DNA from: Marsupella aquatica
Lineage: Eukaryota; Marchantiophyta
Length of the DNA stretch: 64,000 bases
Assembly: GCA_973895155.1 (NCBI GenBank)
Contig: OZ316893.1
Span: forward strand, 25,792,001-25,856,000
Reading direction: 5' to 3'
This document shows positions 37,872 through 48,603 of this stretch, piece after piece (positions within the stretch are counted from its first letter, which is position 1; the number at the start of each line of letters is the position of its first letter). The notes beneath the pieces were generated by a model. The model made no database searches, had not been told where the DNA came from, and saw only the letters and a list, made by a program, of their open reading frames with translations. The translations under genes were made by a program, and so were the position numbers.

Positions 37872-38821
37872 ATGGGTAAGACCGTCGAGCGTGCCTTTGG
37901 TAGGCAACAAAATGACAGAGCGTACGAGAGAGGCAGAGAATTGAAAGGCAGAGCATTGAGAAGCAGAGCATTGTTGAAAGGCGGAGAGAGCGAGAGAGAG
38001 ACAGAGAGCATTGTAGGATTGGTCGATGGTGTTGAGCTGCTCAATCCCGATCTCGATAGAGTTCAGGGAGGCAAAGTGGACGGAGAGGAGGAGGAAATTG
38101 TCGCCATCATGGTGGAACCGTCGACAGTGGATCCACCTTTGAGCGATCAGTTGGACATTGTGACAGTGGGACTTCCTCGAGATGTGGAGCCTTTCTTTGA
38201 GAGATACCACTTGATTATGGTGCAGGACTGAGATCCGACAAAGGAGATCAAGGTTCCCAAAGGGTTTGTTTATGAGCTCTACAACCGCAACGACATTTGA
38301 CCGGATCCTCGGCAAGAAGGCATCGTGCATCTCGTTTAAGGATAGTGTTTGCCGCTGCTTCGGGTTCATGGTCTCCAAGAAGAAATATATCTTCACCGTA
38401 GATGCGATCATTTAGGCTATGGTGTGAAGACCGGTCTGCCATGTCTCTGGCACAGCAAGGCTAGAACCCGTTCGTCAATCTGAAGAAGGAATCCAACGGG
38501 ATCTTCTGGCAGGAGGAGATGATTCCCTTCGTCCAATCTATTGCGCTTCCCAATGAGGTGACGACAATCGAGCAATTTTACATCGAGCTGTCCAAGCTGG
38601 TGAAGGCCAAGCTCGGTGGCGTTGAACCTTATTCACAAAGCTGTCGGATGCTATGGTTACTTGGATCGACGCATGGGGTGAGCTCAACTCGCCTGCCAGA
38701 GCGGCCTAAAGTTTTTGGCCATCAAAGGTCGGCAAGAGAACAATTTGAGATGAGAATGTGCCGTAGCTTTGTAGCTGACGATCTGCTGGAGGAGGAGTTT
38801 CCTCACTGGATGATAGACTGA
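37872..38821 (+). pseudogene. decayed ORF of unknown family, three frames
   Basis: Coding-like sequence steps through all three plus frames. Part one, from ATG 37872 to TGA 38229-38231, is rich in Arg/Glu (ERGRELKGRALRSRALL) then acidic; after the TGA the same frame continues [20 protein letters not shown]. Part two starts near 38296 in another frame ([20 protein letters not shown], then [18 protein letters not shown]). Part three, 38480-38821 in the third frame, contains [20 protein letters not shown] and ends at TGA. This pattern is expected of a dead gene with two frameshifts and stops. I cannot name the family; a transposon gag-like or host gene are both possible. Confidence 0.45.
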
Positions 38822-40089
38822 GTCTCTACTCTATCACATGGTTTCATTGTCTCTTTGTCGATGGCCCATTAATGTACTTCCGGCATCCGTAAATGTCATT
38901 CTTGAGCTCATACAATCGAATAAAATCACCTATGGCAGCGATTCACAGAGATATTGCTCTTCGTGGCAATTGTTTGTGTGGATAAATGGCCCGAGGTGAG
39001 GTGCTTTGACTCTCATGAGCCATGCTGAAGAAATTGTGCCAAATTTTATCGGGCCACCTTATCTACGGGATAGTTTCAACACTATCTCAATGATTTGGAT
39101 GTCCCTACAACCTATCGAAATATTTACTCTTTGTTATGGAATTTGTGTTGTTTGTTGTCGTCTGGGGCTTTCTGTTTTCTGCTCGAGTTCGATCTTCCAG
39201 CGAATGTACAAGGCTTGGAGATGTCATAGCCTCTCCATCGATCGTTGAGATGGATGATATTGTTTCCACTGAGAACTATAATGTACCTCGTTTGTACATG
39301 TGTAGCGCTGACACAGAGCAGGCAGGTGCCTGATTTGCATTTTTTGGTTTGGGAGAGCAAGCTTGTATTCCTTTGTCGTTGTTCAAGTCCAAGTTCTGTT
39401 TTGAAAGCTCTGAACGGATTGAGGGGGCATTTAGGATAGTCACATATCTTCTAATCCTGAATCCAATTGTAAGTTTGGTGATGAGCTGAAGGCACTTTGC
39501 TGTCTCTTAGAAATGTCTGCAGGCTTACACACCATTGTGAAATTGAGACTGAACGCCCACTGATTCACCGGCCTACAAAATTCTTGAACAACAGAATCTC
39601 ATACTGGTGGAGCTGTCCGCATTAACACAAGTGTATAGGATGTGAGGATAACTTTGGTATAGTTTGCGAGCAATTGCCTTCCACCTGAATTGAACTCAAT
39701 TGAACTGGACTTTTCCTCGCTTGTAGTCTCTCGACTGGTGATTGTGTGGGCAGGCTTTGGCTACTGACTCTAGTGTTCTGAGGGGCGGAGGAAAGGGGAT
39801 GGAATCTTGCCACATTTACAATTTGGTGTTTTCTAATGTTTTGATAGTCCATCAATTACTGCGTTTCGGGTCATGCTGATACCAAACAGCATAAGTCTAT
39901 GAATTACCTTTTGAGGCAACCAAGAAGAGAATAAGTCTAGTGTCATCGATTTCGAGGGGCTTCACTTACAACTGGTGCACCCATTTTTGGACTCTGACGT
40001 CAGAGCGAAGCCAAACATTGTGGCAGCCTTAGCTCCCAGTGACTATGCTAGTGTCATTCACCTATGTGATCTCTATTGAACGTGAATCT
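38822..40089. other. spacer with no recognised gene
   Basis: Short ORFs only; no splice-supported exon chain, no repeat structure noticed. Confidence 0.35.
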
Positions 40090-41240
40090 TCATGAAAGTG
40101 AATCTTCAGTCCACTAGGACTGTCCAGAGTGAAGTCTATAGACCCAGACTACATTTTGTCTGGAGGGAAAACTCTAGACTCTCACTAGGGACATAATTGA
40201 AGTTGGATATCTGAGTGAAAAACTAAAACTGGCAGTGAGTTTCCTACCTCTGTCTAGAGGTAAGCCTGAATTTGGGAGTAAAACTAGAGCTGGATGTATG
40301 GGTGGGAAACAATATATGTACCTCAGTCTGGAGTGAAGCCTGACTTTGGGAGCAAAACTAGAGTTGGATGTATGGGTGGAAAAGGATATACCTCTCTGTC
40401 TGGAGTGAAGCCTCTAGACCTTGACTTTTGGGGCATAACTGGAGATGGATTCCTACCTGTGTCTAGGGTGTGGCTTGACTTTGGGAGCAACTAAAGTTGG
40501 ATACATGGGTAACTATTTTCCCCTCTCTGTCTAGAGGGAAGCCTTTAGACCCTGACTTTTGGGGCATAGCCAAAAGATAGATTCCTACCTCTGTCTAATG
40601 TCAAGCCTAACTTTGGGAGCATAACTGAAGTGGGATATATGGGTGGAAAACCAACCTGACTTTGGGGCATAACTAAAGATAGATTCCTACCTCTGTCTAA
40701 TGTCAAGCCTAACTTTGGGAGCATAACTGAAGTAGGATATATGGGTGGAAAACCATTTTCATACCTCTGGCTAGAGTGAAGCCTCTAGACCCTCACTTCG
40801 GGGGCATAATTGGAGATGGACATATGAATAGAAAACTGGGGAAAGGTGAGCCTCTGAAGGTGAATCTTGAAAATGATGAAGCATATTTGTACTCACCTTA
40901 TTTATGTTCATAGTATAGGTACTCAGACTACAACTCATCACATCTTTGGGGGCATTACTGGAGATGGATACATGAGTGGAAAACCAGGATTGGGGAAAGG
41001 TGAGTCTGTGAAGGTGAATATCTGAAAATGATGAAGCATATTAGGATGTACTCACCTTATTTATGTTCAAAGTATGAGCACTCAGACTAGTACTCATCAC
41101 ATCTGGAACTGCAAGTGAATCTGAGGGTGTGAATCTCTGGAAATGATGAAGCATATTTGAATGTACTCCTCTCTATTTATGCTCAAATATGGGCACTCAT
41201 ACTAGTACTCAACACAACTGGAAGTGCAAGAGAATCTGAG
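40090..41240. repeat. minisatellite-like block with two unit types
   Basis: From about 40120 to 40800, seven or so diverged units of roughly 90-100 bases recur, marked by TACCTCTGTCTAGAGTGAAGC-like text, CTTTGGGAGCATAACT and GGATATATGGGTGGAAAAC. From about 40810 to 41240 a longer unit (~160-180 bases) occurs about three times, marked by AATGATGAAGCATATT, TACTCACCTTATTTATG and CACTCAGACTAGTACTCA. No coding potential. Confidence 0.75.
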
Positions 41241-42516
41241 GGTGGCTTTACTAGAATTCAGGGCACTCGTGACTTTCTTTCACCAGAGCAATGTGAAGGC
41301 TACTTTCTGTCCTACAGATAGGCCTCTTAGGACCAAAACTCTTTTTGAAATGAAAAGGCCACCTTTTGAGTTTGTGAAAATTTTAGACAAATTTCTAAAC
41401 ATTCCACATCCACATTTGCTTGGACCCACTACTTGCCATGTAAGATTAGTAGACACTGTACACCCCAAGTGTGCATTTTGCCCTACTCTCACTGGAAAAT
41501 TTTGGCCTGAGTTTCAGATCCCCCAAGTCTTGCCGTGTCTCTCACACTCCAACTACCTAGGATGAGCCACTAGCCCAGGAGTCCCCTACTAGCAAGGAAC
41601 TAAATTCCTGCTAAGCTGCAATACCATATTCATCAACTTGCTTGAGTCCCTCCCATTCTCTACTTTGCCTTGATTGATTGTTGCAATGTTACACATTCAA
41701 TATGATATGCAGAGCAATATGCAAAGAAGGCCAAAGGGGCTTCATGGAGCTACGTGGCAAAACATCTCCTGGTTGCCACAATGAACTGTGTTTATAAGGT
41801 TATGCAGTGTAGTTCTTCTGCCAAGATCAGCACATAGGGAGAACCAGGACAAGAATAATCAAGATGGCACCAGTGTGACAACCTCATAACACCTCAATTT
41901 TGGCAGTGGCTGCAAAGAAAAAAAAACCTTCTTTTGCAAAGCAAAACATTTCAGTCCAGAAAGGGAAGATAAACACGAAAGATGGGTCAAATCTTATTAA
42001 TAGGACATGTCCCTTCAGTTGACGGATCAGAGAAGGATTTAATATTGGCTTTTTCAGGGGTACCTTCATGGATATTTTGTCTCATGGCGGCCCATACTAT
42101 GCTTGCGAATGTAGATGTCGGTATATGTGTTCCACCCCCCAGTCTCAAGTAGTTCTCCTGGTAGTTATTTCCTTTAGAAACTGGTTGATATATAAGTATG
42201 TAGGAGTAAGCTTGGATGGAGATCTCCACCCAAAGGTTCAAGTTTTGATGGATCACTAAAAGTTTATTGTGCAAAAATAAAGATTTATCTGACTTTAAAG
42301 CTATATTTGACAGAGACAGTTCACACAAACCCACAAACTCACCACCTTGCTCTTCCTATTTCAAATCACCTTCATAAGCATAATGAAAGGTATGTAGGAT
42401 CTTGAGAAATATATATTTGCTTGTACAATCATCAGCAAGTGAACTGGTGTAGGAGTGATGACTTCCTCACGCCCCAAGTTGCTAAACAGGGTGAAGGTAT
42501 CACAACACTGTAATTG
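41241..42516. other. spacer with no recognised gene
   Basis: ORFs at 41224-41565 and 41987-42334 have no known motif; nothing else seen. Confidence 0.35.
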
Positions 42517-42525
42517 CATTTCAGG

Positions 42526-42687
42526 GAGGTATTTGCTTCATGGGACCCCAAAATTACTTGATAGGACCCCTAAAGTTTTAGGTGTGTTGATTCAAGGTCA
42601 ATCAATGGTCTGGATCACTCAGGGGTCCTATCAAGTAAAGTTTTTCATAATGGGGTCCCATCAAGCAAATACCTGGGCAAATACCTC
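42526..42687. mobile_element. Mutator-type MITE (162 bp)
   Basis: Bounded by a 9-bp direct repeat CATTTCAGG (42517-42525 and 42688-42696) and inverted ends GAGGTATTTGC / GCAAATACCTC. The inversion continues inward imperfectly: the left arm CTTCATGGGACCCC...ACTTGATAGGACCCCT matches the right arm, which has an extra ~12-base copy of the end. A 9-bp target duplication is characteristic of the Mutator superfamily. There is no ORF, so it must be moved in trans. Confidence 0.85.
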
Positions 42688-42696
42688 CATTTCAGG

Positions 42697-45600
42697 TTGA
42701 CGGTTTCTAAGAAACTCATTTAAAACAAATACTTAGGTCGCACTCATAGACATGGCCCACCTGCGGTTTCCTTTTAGCTGTAAAGAAAACCACCTGCAAG
42801 TTTTTGAAGTGTCAAGTCTTTTGTTTCCCAAGGGCTTTGGTGAACCTCACCGTGGGATGGTGTTGTTGCACAAGTTGCTCGACTGATGAAACTTCAACTC
42901 AGAATCTCACTTGCCGCAATGAAAATTGCTACTCTCTTACTTGGGATGACTAAATGTACAGCAAACTCTTCATCGAATCCGAGCATGGTTGATATTTTTC
43001 AGGATGTCAAGACATCCACCTCATGCCTTAGTTCACCTTTTGTGAGCAATGGCTTAGTGAAAACGGGCACCATGGAATGAAGGGCCCAAGTGAACAGGCA
43101 GCAAGAAATTAGTCTCTACAAATGCTCGCCCAGAGAGTTTCGTTTGGTTATCGCATTATATTGTAGATAAATAAAGAGCCCCAACAAAGTCAATTAAATT
43201 TAACCTAAAGGTTCTGTTAATTTGTCGTATCCAAAACCATGTGAGCCCCACATAAAGTGGCTCGCTATGATATCTTCAATGATTTGAAATTCTGACATCC
43301 ACTAAGTTCACTAGTTCAGGTCTTCAATCTAATGTCAGGTCTTGGCGGATGGAGGCATGGAGCCATGGACGATGGCAGCAATCATTATAAATGATTGATT
43401 GATTTCGTCAGACAGAACAACCTAAAATAATTATTAACATAACAGTATTTCCACCCCCAAAAAACTGTAAAAGTATTTCACAATTTAGGGATAATTCCAT
43501 CCAAGTTTCAACCCTTCCATACTGAGAAAAACATATACGGCACATACTTAAAATAGTTAGATACGGAGTAAGTAGGCAAAGCGTTCTATAAGTCGTAGCT
43601 CACAGTCTAAATTAATCTTTAGACGGACTAGCCACCGATTTCATTAACTAAAATGATTACCGTAATCCTGTCCTTCCTAATAAATCAGCGCTGATTCTGC
43701 GCCTCGAGTATCGGTGCAGTAAATAATTCTGACAGAGTTGTCGGGGGCGCCGATTCTGCAGATCGACGGCGAAGGCTGGTGGGACAGTTCCGTCAATACA
43801 AGTAACTTCGCATTGATCGGTGCTAGTGAACGGGATAATTACCTCGATCCTTAAGTACGAAAATTTATTGTTTTTCATAAATAAAATAATTATATCTCAA
43901 TTCGTTTTTATATCTCAATTCGTTTCTCCCAACGATAAGCTGGGATGAAGCTTCATGCAAACCTTTAAGCTCGGACAGTAGTTCAGCACCCTCTTTGTAT
44001 GGGTGGAAGCGAAGTGACTGAAAATGTTTGTTATTCAAGTGAAAGTGCTCCGTTCCCAAAGATCATATGAGAGAAGAATGTTCTGAGCTTTCAGTTCTAG
44101 TATTTGCACAGTTTGTTTTTGGGTTTGTTTTGAAATGGGGGATTTGAAGGTCCCATGGACCATTGCATGACAAGATGCTCGGATTGACCACTGCAACTCC
44201 CATAAACCACTCTGATTAATTATTTTTGCTCGACGAGCACTTTCCTTAGTAAAAATGCTCACTTGTGTTGGTGTCGAAACGTGTTTGTCTGTAGGCCTAC
44301 CGGTCAAACAGTGCAATGCACACAAATATGAAATATCAATTCTGCTTAAAAGCATGCCATTGACAACAACAACAACAACAGTTATGTGTAAACACACTCT
44401 CCTGTGCTGTGGTCCGTTGCACAGTTAAAATGTCCACCAGGTTTTGCTTAATTTGAGGACCTTGGTTGTTTTGAGGTCGGTTGTTGGTGTGGAATGCAGC
44501 AGCTTTCACCTGTCCTACGAGCCATGTGGGCAAGACATGTTGCACCCAAACCTGGCTCCCCTTATCCTTGAATTGGAGGTATGCAGGACAACCTAGAAAA
44601 CAATAACTGATTTTGAATGAAGTTCAACACTCAGAACAGCAAGATCTGGGGCATTTGAAATATCCTCCCAACATGGATTGATGCCACCATTCCTGACACA
44701 CTGCTCTGCAAGGCAACCTTCAGGCTGCATGTGAAACTCTAGTGCATAGTGCATGATTCCAACCCTAAATTCCACCACATAGAGATTGTGGTTGGGCCTG
44801 TTTGAGCTGGATTCGCATCTCCTTCCCGATTTCCTTTAGTAAATGCTACCTTGAGTTTAAATACCCTATGCAATGCTCATTCGTGACTTTGGCTTTTGCC
44901 ACATACACGTTGACAGTAAATACTCATGCAGAGTATTACTCATAACATCATGGTGTCTTATGAGTAATACTGTGCATACATGTTGACAGTAATACATGAT
45001 GACGGTGGTTCATCTTAGAGACTACGTCCACAAGAGAGCACACACAAGAGAGCTTTAATACTGATCTAAGCCCATTGGCCATATTGAGTCTCATCTCCTA
45101 ACAGGTTCCATCACAATGAGCCTAAGTTACACCCACTAACTAAGTATTGCTAGTGTAGGTAGTAGTTGGACATTTAACCATAATCCATCACAATGAACCT
45201 AAGTTCCACCCACTAACTTAGTATTGCTAGTGTAAGTAGTAGCTGGACATCTTACCATAATCAAGCACCTGATTACTGCTTGACAAACTGCAATTACAGA
45301 GTAACTCTATATCTAAGAGTAAATATCTACACATATGAGACATGGCTTTTACAAGATGTTGGTGGCAAATGTCATATTTTTGTTCCCTTTGAGATTACAT
45401 TGGATGGTAGAATGAGTTGAAACTGCTTCAAAAGGTATTTCAAAAACTTACAGGCCAATTTTGGTATGGTGTCTGCTGATCTCACATTTCAAGCAATGGG
45501 CCAGTACTTTTGGTATCTATAACAACACCAGCAATCCAATAGAGGAGTTGTAACAAAGGGTTTCCCACAATAACATTTCATGTAAGGCACAAATATGCAA

Positions 45601-46385
45601 GGTACTAACAAAAAGCTCTTGTTGCTTGCCAGGACACTATCTCTAGACCATACAAAGAGGCAATAAGACCCTTTGAGCTTCAATCTCAAGTGTGTAAGAT
45701 GAGTACAACCACCATGCTCCTCACTTAATTTGGTCCTCACTTAATTTGACACCACTGCATGAGTGAGAGGGGCAAACCTTGCTAGGAATATCACTGCTAG
45801 GAAGAGACCATTTTGAAAGGAACAACAAATTTGGGACCATAGTGATTTCCTCATTTTCTCCCCTGGCTTGTCTGAAAGTTACTCTTGCTACTACTTTGGA
45901 CTTTTTGCTTAGGGATTGGGAGCCTTTTCAGTCAAACTTCACTTTGGCTTTGCTGATAGGAAACTTCTCACTTATTTACCTCTATGTGCCCCACTGGTCT
46001 TTGCCACACGGCCTCTGGAATAAAGCAGCACACTATTTCCCTTCCTTTAAAAAAGAAAACCACCCACAATAGATAATATTGGAATTTATAATTCCAAACA
46101 GATTGGCATTCGAAACAAACTAGAGGGCACCATGCCATTCACGTGTTAGGGGCCCCCTTTTGGAACATCTGAGGTAAGGTGCTCTTAGCTCTATCCTGGT
46201 ACACATCTGGAATGTTGTTTGAAGGGGCATGTTGTCTATTATGCATTAATCAACATGTTTATTGGTGCTGGATGGAATGTTCTGCGGACGGAACAAAATA
46301 TACCTCAAAGCATGAAGAAAATCAAAATAAAGGAAGCTCACCCAGCTTGCTCTTAGGCAATTGCCCATTTAATTTGAAAAGAAAC
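42697..46385. other. intergenic region with small repeats
   Basis: No gene recognised. 44932-44945 and 44958-44971 form a perfect 14-base inverted repeat around a 12-base loop. A ~73-base tandem duplication lies at about 45112-45184 and 45185-45258 (CCTAAGTTMCACCCACTAAC core). A short ACA-triplet run is at about 44362-44380. The ORF at 45779-46072 shows no known motif. Confidence 0.45.
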
Positions 46386-46395
46386 CTATATTATG

Positions 46396-46475
46396 GAGAG
46401 ATATACTTAGTGGACCTCCAAATGCAACTTTCTCTCTTAATGGACCAAAAGTTTCCCACGCCCTCCCAATGGACC
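46396..46475 (+). repeat. left terminal inverted repeat of the MULE
   Basis: Contains the motif (T/C)(A/C)A(G/A)TGGACC at several positions. With the 29-base insertion downstream, this end has four copies of TGGACC, possible transposase-binding sites. Confidence 0.93.
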
Positions 46476-47092
46476 CCAAAGTTTAGATTCTCTCCCAATG
46501 GACCTCCGGGCCCACTTCGTAGAGGCATGTTCTTATGAAACAGCTTACCACGCAGTTCGAGTCCACTGCGTACCCTCTGGAAACCGTGGTTGGTCATGTG
46601 TAGTCGGCCGTCAATAACGTCGCAGTCCACAAGCGTTGTAGCCCTGGCGGCAATCGAGCTCCGCTCAGCATCATGGCAGTTTTTGTGAATACAGTATGAC
46701 TATTGTATTCAAAACAATAATTGAACGAGTTTGCGGTGGCATTGGAGCCTTCGTGCCCGGCCTCACAAGATTTCAGAATACATTGTCACTTTAGTGTTCA
46801 AGATACAAAGGAAATAGTTTATTGGAGCTTGCAACAGCCGGCAAGCCGTACCTCCCCGAACCTCCTTGCCTTTATGAAGATATTGTCCATAATGTGTACA
46901 AATCTTAAAGGAATAATTTTCAAAATTCAAATGTGCCCGCCCTTTATGGAACCCTTTCGGAACCTGTTTTGTTGTCATTTGGTTTGTTTCTCGACATTTT
47001 CTCGCATTTTCTCGTGTTGCTGGTTCCGGCTCGTGTTGCTGGTTCTTGTTGTTCCTGCTGTTCCCGCTCGTGTTCTTGCTCGTGTTCCTACT

Positions 47093-47731
47093 ATGACGAC
47101 CCTTGAGGATGTGCGAATTGCAATGAAGGAGCGGCCAGACAGCATCATTGGGCCAATCCCGGTATATGTTTGTAATTTTCACTCTGATTTCCCATGGCCC
47201 AGAAAGTTCACTTACAGAGGTTGCAGGCATGGCATTGACGGTGGTTTGGTTTGTGGGAAGTCCATTGAGGCAGCGGAGCAATGCAAGCACGACCCACTGG
47301 TAGACGGTAACAATTGTCATTTGTATAGGTTCGATATTTGCATGGTGGATGCATATGAGAACACTGGGCCATTCAAGGCCACTATCTTTCAAGCTGCACG
47401 AGAGCTTGTGGACATGACTGCTGACGAATTTGCAAAGTATGGTACCATTCGCCAGCTTGAAACAATGCACCAGCAAATTTCTCAGATCCCATACTGTCTA
47501 GTGTGGATTAAGGCAGGACGACACTCTGCTGTTGTGAATAAGCTTGTTGTTGAGATGTGGCGATGCCCTCCTAGTCGTGCCCCTGTGAGAACAAGAGTTG
47601 AGAAAGTGATCAGCAGAAGCAATCTTGTGGATGCTGATGTCCTTATGCAGCAGTTGGAGGTGACTGCAGCAATGATTTCAAAGTTTCGTTTGTCCACCAT
47701 CGAATCCGCCGAAGACTCGAAAGGCAAATGA
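47093..47731 (+). CDS. RPA1 C-terminal-like (OB-fold/zinc-ribbon) protein carried by the MULE
   Basis: An intronless ORF from Met 47093 (MTTLEDVRIAMKERPDSIIG), 212 codons; the frame is open further upstream to 46721, but that part looks non-coding. A likely zinc ribbon has Cys at TYRGCRH, LVCGKS, EQCKHD and NNCHLY. It is followed by strands resembling the DNA-binding domain C of replication protein A large subunit: LYRFDICMVDAYENTGPFKA, then TIFQAARELVDMTADEF, where RPA1 has the pattern FQEAxEEIxGxSAxEL. RPA1 domain C binds single-stranded DNA and holds the RPA trimer together. Calling it RPA-like rests on this pattern and was not tested by search. It lies ~600 bases inside the left end, on the strand opposite the transposase. 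It could aid transposition or be a captured host gene; a full-length host RPA1 is ruled out by length. Confidence 0.55.
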   Translation: MTTLEDVRIAMKERPDSIIGPIPVYVCNFHSDFPWPRKFTYRGCRHGIDGGLVCGKSIEAAEQCKHDPLVDGNNCHLYRFDICMVDAYENTGPFKATIFQAARELVDMTADEFAKYGTIRQLETMHQQISQIPYCLVWIKAGRHSAVVNKLVVEMWRCPPSRAPVRTRVEKVISRSNLVDADVLMQQLEVTAAMISKFRLSTIESAEDSKGK

Positions 47732-48603
47732 TAGGGATGTTGTGTCATGCAGGATATGTTTTGGTTGTTGTATTCTTGTTATTTCTTGAAGAGATTGGTG
47801 GTTTGGTAAGATGATTTAGTGTCATTTAGCATTCTTCGTAGCTTCAATGATGAACAATTTGCATTTCAGATGAGTATTGGGGGAGCCCTTCAGTTGCATA
47901 ATTTTGAAAACTTGTATTGTGTAATGGGTATTTTCTCTTGCGTTATGAATAGAATACAACATTGTTTATGTATTCTCTGATCTATCTGTTATGTAACACG
48001 TTGCAACATTCTTTTGTATGTTGAGAATACAACACAGAATACTACATGGTGTATGTATTCTTTGAATTCTATTTCATGTAACACGTCTAGGTTGTGCCTG
48101 CTTTGCTACTTCATTGCTAGGGTTTAGGGTGCATGATCAGTTGCGCGTATGCCTTATCTTTGGCGAGGGTTTAGGATTTTAGAGAGATGGCGGCCGATGA
48201 GTGAGGAGGATTGTTTTAGGGAGGGATTCCACTATTGGAGCTCGCAAATCGATCGATCGAAGGCCTGATCAGTTGCGCGTATGCCTTATCTTTGGCGAGG
48301 GTTTAGGATTGGGAGCGATTGGGAGAGATCAATTCAGGGAGCTGGTCATGGGGGACTGCGCGCGATTGGGAGTGAGTGAGTATAGAGTGATTCAGGGAGC
48401 TGGTGCTGGTGAAGGGGGATTGTGAAATCACTTGGGATTGCCTGTCGGGTGATTGGAGTGACTGTCGAGAGCGATTCAGGGGGATCAACAAGTGAACGTT
48501 GGGCAGGTCGGTTGGGTTTTGAACCCAACCAAGGTAGTCATGGTGCCCCATGCCAAGAAACTAACATTGGCAAAGGAGGGACAACATTTTTGATACGGTG
48601 TAG
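47732..48603. other. spacer between the two plus-strand MULE genes, with direct repeats
   Basis: A 45-base direct repeat (TGATCAGTTGCGCGTATGCC start) lies at 48134-48178 and 48266-48310. GTATTCT and ATGTAACACG phrases recur at about 47960-48085. Probably the 3' UTR of the RPA-like gene and promoter plus 5' exon(s) of the next gene; the first exon was not found. Confidence 0.4.

Noticed and set aside
46763-47476. 237-codon minus-strand ORF
   Set aside because: It is antisense to the RPA-like ORF and its upstream region; no domain is seen in it, while the plus strand has a clear pattern.
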